Below are positions 7,104 through 8,714 of a stretch of 8,714 nt of DNA, piece after piece. Within the stretch, counting starts at the first letter, position 1. Each line of letters begins with the position of its first letter. The notes below the pieces were generated by a model. The model did no database searches. It saw only the letters and a program-made list of their open reading frames with translations, and was not told where the DNA came from. Origin of the DNA: Rickettsiaceae bacterium (GTDB lineage Bacteria > Pseudomonadota > Alphaproteobacteria > Rickettsiales > Rickettsiaceae); NCBI GenBank assembly GCA_017995275.1, contig JAGOJE010000032.1, forward strand, positions 1 through 8,714. Reading direction: 5' to 3'. Both the position numbers and the translations under genes were made by a program.

Positions 7104-7115
7104 TGTCATTCCGGC
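7104..7115 (+). repeat. Direct repeat within the element, first copy
   Basis: TGTCATTCCGGC occurs here and again at 7127-7138, with the second copy continuing into the complete hairpin. The first looks like a truncated start of the same core unit. Confidence 0.6.
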
Positions 7116-7130
7116 GCTTCCTTTTATGTC

Positions 7131-7151
7131 ATTCCGGCCTTGAGCCGGAAT
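7131..7151. repeat. Hairpin with ATTCCGGC stem
   Basis: ATTCCGGC (7131-7138) pairs perfectly with GCCGGAAT (7144-7151) across a five-base loop. No T-tract follows on either strand, so it is not a classical intrinsic terminator, although it could still hinder read-through from lnt. Confidence 0.7.
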
Positions 7152-7194
7152 CCAGGCAAAAAAAGAGCCACGAAGTGGCACATTGTAACGCTGG

Positions 7195-7235
7195 ATCCCG
7201 GATCACGACCCCGCTGCGCTTGGTCTGTCCGGGAT
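7195..7235. repeat. Hairpin with ATCCCGGA stem
   Basis: ATCCCGGA (7195-7202) pairs with TCCGGGAT (7228-7235). An inner GACC/GGTC pairing (7207-7210 with 7222-7225) extends the structure. The outer arm CCGGGATGAC (7229-7238) can alternatively pair with GTCATTCCGG (7129-7138) with one G-T wobble, so the element can fold in two ways. Confidence 0.65.
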
Positions 7236-7275
7236 GACGGTGCTGCTATTTTCCGCCAAGGTACTCAATAGATAC

Positions 7276-7284
7276 GAATAAATT
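7276..7284 (+). repeat. Target-site duplication, right copy
   Basis: GAATAAATT, identical to 7062-7070, directly outside the right terminal inverted repeat. Its last base is part of the stop codon of the adjacent minus-strand gene. Confidence 0.7.
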
Positions 7285-7616
7285 TAGCCAATAGCAAAAT
7301 CATATCCTAGGTTAGAGACTTCAGTGATTTCGCTTGCTAAATTTTCAACCTGTTCAAAAAAAGTGTTTTTTTCCCAAGAGTCACTATCTTTTTCAAATTC
7401 TTCATGAATAATAGGATCTTCAAATATTTTATCTAGTGATGCTCTTGTGGGAATTGCACTCTTTATACTAATTTTATCTACTTTAATGCTTTTAAAACTT
7501 TCCTCTGCATCACTCCATTTGTACAACATATATATACTAAGATTCAGTATGGGAGGGGTGGTTTGTGGAATGCAATTATAGGCTGGCCTTTCTTGAAATG
7601 TTACTCTTTTTTTCAT
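7284..7616 (-). CDS. Unrecognised 110-residue protein with N-terminal KKRVTF
   Basis: I do not recognise the family. The protein is small, predicted soluble, and without signal peptide or membrane helix. The N-terminus is basic (KKRVTFQERPAYN at 2-14), followed by a short mixed stretch, and the C-terminal half (about 60-100) is acidic and probably helical. Residues 2-6 fit the RVxF docking pattern by which eukaryotic proteins bind protein phosphatase 1, a short motif that can occur by chance. The start is supported by the ribosome binding site GAGGT six bases upstream of the ATG. A TATAAC lies about 27 bases upstream of the ATG as a possible -10, with no clear -35. It lies downstream of another unrecognised gene on the same strand, with a 143-base gap, and faces lnt across the MITE-like element. 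The good ribosome binding site and intact frame argue for a real gene. Confidence 0.6.
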   Translation of the reverse strand: MKKRVTFQERPAYNCIPQTTPPILNLSIYMLYKWSDAEESFKSIKVDKISIKSAIPTRASLDKIFEDPIIHEEFEKDSDSWEKNTFFEQVENLASEITEVSNLGYDFAIG

Positions 7617-7622
7617 GATGTA

Positions 7623-7627
7623 ACCTC
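7623..7627 (-). promoter_or_regulatory. Shine-Dalgarno of the 110-residue protein gene
   Basis: On the minus strand GAGGT stands six bases before the ATG at 7616, a good match and spacing. It is the main argument that this small ORF is translated. Confidence 0.6.
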
Positions 7628-7712
7628 ATTAATTGTTTTTAAGTTATAAACAAAAACAAATACTAGCGATCTATTATTTAATAATAACACATTTTGCAAA
7701 AATAATACCGCA

Positions 7713-7730
7713 ATATTCAATAATGAATAT
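7713..7730. repeat. AT-rich 7-bp inverted repeat
   Basis: ATATTCA (7713-7719) and TGAATAT (7724-7730) are separated by four bases. The repeat lies about 30 bases past the stop of the 233-residue protein gene. The stem is AT-rich and no uninterrupted T-run follows, so it is at best a weak terminator. Confidence 0.35.
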
Positions 7731-7759
7731 GCAAAAATATTTAAATAGTAATATAAAAA

Positions 7760-8461
7760 TTACAAATGTTTATTGGGAGTCATTGTTGAATCGCCTGCGA
7801 TGGATACCCACTGAGGCTCATTGAGTTTTTTCACATCACCGAAAAATGTTCCTTCTATATCTTCTTCGATTCGATAATAATTAACTGGATGCATAGATGA
7901 TATATTATTCTTTAAATCCGGGGCTTCTATTGGATTTTTTGACTGACCGTAACTTGACTCTATAGATGGAGAATAGGAAATAATATCACAAATAATAGGA
8001 ATTAGTTTTTTCTGAGATTCTGATAAATTATTGTCACCTTTCATTTTTAAATCATGTACATATTCCAGAATTACTTCATATTCTATTCTTGTTACAACTG
8101 CTTCAACAAACCCTTGATAATTGCAAAAAACAGCTTTCTCTAATATAGTTTCTTGACAACTTGCATATTTAGTATTTAAAAATAATTTTTGCTCTTCATT
8201 TTTGTATTCTATCTTTGGACAAATCTCTTCATTAAAAATTTTTATACACTTTGCCTTTAATTCCTCTTTTTTATAAGCCTTGGAGCCAAAAATCTTGGAA
8301 ATAATGTTGTATAACTTAGCGCAACTAAAATTAATATTAACATCATTTGAAAGTGGTTTTGTTTTTTTGTTATATCGTTGCTCAATTACTTTATCTAATA
8401 AATCACCATTCTGTGTTGAAAGTTCTTCTGGCTCAGTAAACTTTTCTTTCTTTCTTTTCAT
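7760..8461 (-). CDS. Unrecognised 233-residue protein with one ankyrin-like segment
   Basis: I cannot assign a family. The protein is soluble in prediction, starts with a very basic stretch (MKRKKEKFTE), and has many Lys, Asn, Ile and Glu. Residues about 101-128, with ETILEKAVFCNYQGFVEAVV, have the pattern of a single ankyrin repeat (T-x-L-x-x-A, then a second helix with V-x-x-V), but one degenerate repeat is weak evidence. The last 50 residues include TFFGDVKKLNEPQWVSIAG and match nothing I know. It resembles the ankyrin-like protein encoded at 3785-4753 in composition, and could belong to the same class of lineage-specific cytoplasmic or exported proteins. The start at 8461 is supported by a strong predicted promoter 35-63 bases upstream rather than by a clear ribosome binding site. 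Confidence 0.65.
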   Translation of the reverse strand: MKRKKEKFTEPEELSTQNGDLLDKVIEQRYNKKTKPLSNDVNINFSCAKLYNIISKIFGSKAYKKEELKAKCIKIFNEEICPKIEYKNEEQKLFLNTKYASCQETILEKAVFCNYQGFVEAVVTRIEYEVILEYVHDLKMKGDNNLSESQKKLIPIICDIISYSPSIESSYGQSKNPIEAPDLKNNISSMHPVNYYRIEEDIEGTFFGDVKKLNEPQWVSIAGDSTMTPNKHL

Positions 8462-8495
8462 AAATAAAACTTGCCAAAGTTAAATAATATAAGAT

Positions 8496-8524
8496 CTTAT
8501 AAATGGAAGATAAATATCCGTCAA
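8496..8524 (-). promoter_or_regulatory. Sigma-70-type promoter of the 233-residue protein gene
   Basis: On the minus strand TTGACG (8524-8519), a 17-base spacer, then TATAAG (8501-8496). Each box matches consensus in five of six positions, making it the best promoter in the window. Transcription would start near 8489, giving a leader of about 28 bases. Confidence 0.55.
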
Positions 8525-8692
8525 CCCCATATCGTGCGGAAACAATGTTTGCTAAGGATGATATGTGATGTTTATCATTTTCATTCATGCAAGGATCCAG
8601 AAGATAATCATATATTTACGCTCTTTAGTAAAGCATATCTAAAAAAACAGAAGATCTTATTGAAAATGAGAATGATTAGATGGTGGGTTTGA
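8525..8692 (+). pseudogene. Possible remnant of a PIN-domain toxin gene
   Basis: The plus-strand frame closing at 8692 contains FHSCKDPEDNHIFTLFSKA, which resembles the C-terminal active-site segment of PIN-family toxins (commonly C-R-D-P-x-D-N/D followed by a helix). PIN toxins are Mg-dependent ribonucleases of toxin-antitoxin pairs. Only this segment is recognisable. There is no N-terminal half with its first catalytic Asp, no convincing start codon, and the sequence after the motif (KKQKILLKMRMIRWWV) does not continue the family pattern. The frame upstream runs through the promoter of the divergent gene. I therefore read it as a decayed fragment at best; a chance reading frame is the alternative. 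Confidence 0.3.
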
Positions 8693-8714
8693 GTTATGAG
8701 CACAGTATAAATAG

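Larger units (their letters stand above)
7071..7275. mobile_element. MITE-like palindromic repeat element
   Basis: This is a 205-bp non-coding element between the convergent genes lnt and the 110-residue protein. It begins with GTATCTATT (7071-7079) and ends with the exact inverse AATAGATAC (7267-7275), and each end abuts one copy of the 9-bp direct repeat GAATAAATT. This arrangement, terminal inverted repeats inside a target duplication, is what a DNA transposition leaves. The interior is visibly richer in G and C than the surroundings. It holds nested palindromes: an 8-bp hairpin at 7131-7151, a 5-bp hairpin at 7167-7179, an 8-bp hairpin at 7195-7235, and longer pairings between the outer arms. 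GTCATTCCGG/CCGGGATGAC-type cores of this sort are dispersed in Rickettsiales and related genomes. It encodes no transposase, so mobilisation would need one supplied in trans. Without the element the two stop codons would lie two bases apart. Confidence 0.7.

Noticed and set aside
7131..7238. Repeat element as a classical intrinsic terminator for lnt
   Set aside because: The stems are strong but no T-tract follows either hairpin, and the element is better explained as an inserted repeat.
7104..7238. CRISPR-like array
   Set aside because: There are only two partial copies of a 12-bp core 11 bases apart, with palindromes nested inside one element; no regular spacers and no cas genes.
7071..7275. 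Structured non-coding RNA gene
   Set aside because: The nested palindromes could fold as RNA, but there is no promoter of its own visible and the TIR plus target duplication explains the structure.
7633..7824. Plus-strand 63-codon frame across the gap and the 3' end of the 233-residue protein gene
   Set aside because: Low-complexity AT-rich sequence, no Shine-Dalgarno, and partly antisense to a better-supported gene.
7284..8461. The two right-hand orphan genes as halves of one broken gene
   Set aside because: The 110-residue gene has its own good ribosome binding site, the gap is 143 bases, and a frame joining the two is not apparent.
8503..8568. 21-codon plus-strand frame starting at 8503
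   Set aside because: No ribosome binding site, no recognisable product, and it overlaps the promoter of the divergent gene.

Overview
This 8.7-kb, visibly AT-rich window reads like chromosome from an alphaproteobacterium of the Rickettsiales or a close endosymbiont group. Three things point there: the IlvE, DapA and EnvZ/PetR-type sequences resemble rickettsial homologues as I remember them; the FzlA-type GST-like protein is an alphaproteobacterial family; and an intergenic 'cattccgg...ccggaatccag' palindromic repeat of a kind common in these genomes is present. I could not run any search, so the taxon is an inference.

Layout from left to right. Positions 1-1975 (minus strand) hold an EnvZ-like sensor kinase and its OmpR/PetR-type response regulator. 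The regulator comes first in transcription and its 3' end overlaps the kinase by 65 bases. Divergently, 2036-3825 (plus strand) encode ilvE and dapA, coupled by a 4-base ATGA overlap. dapA runs 41 bases into the 3' end of a convergent gene (3785-4753, minus) for an unrecognised protein with degenerate ankyrin-like repeats. Upstream of that gene on the same strand lies a GST-fold protein that I assign to FzlA, the FtsZ-binding division factor (4811-5482). Its promoter region is shared back-to-back with lnt (5571-7067, plus), the apolipoprotein N-acyltransferase of the inner membrane. After lnt comes a 205-bp non-coding element (7071-7275). It has perfect 9-bp terminal inverted repeats and is bracketed by a perfect 9-bp direct repeat, which is the signature of a small transposed element of MITE type. 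It sits exactly between two convergent stop codons. The right end holds two unrecognised minus-strand genes (7284-7616 and 7760-8461) and, beyond 8471, a possible remnant of a PIN-domain toxin gene.

Functionally, the left and centre are envelope housekeeping: osmosensing or envelope signalling, diaminopimelate synthesis for peptidoglycan, constriction control at the Z-ring, and lipoprotein maturation. The three unrecognised proteins, two with ankyrin-like segments and one with an N-terminal KKRVTF motif, are the lineage-specific part. They are the most plausible place to look for host-interaction functions, though nothing in the sequence proves secretion. I found no CRISPR array, tRNA, rRNA or complete insertion sequence. 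The best candidate for something undescribed is the MITE-like element with intact target duplication.
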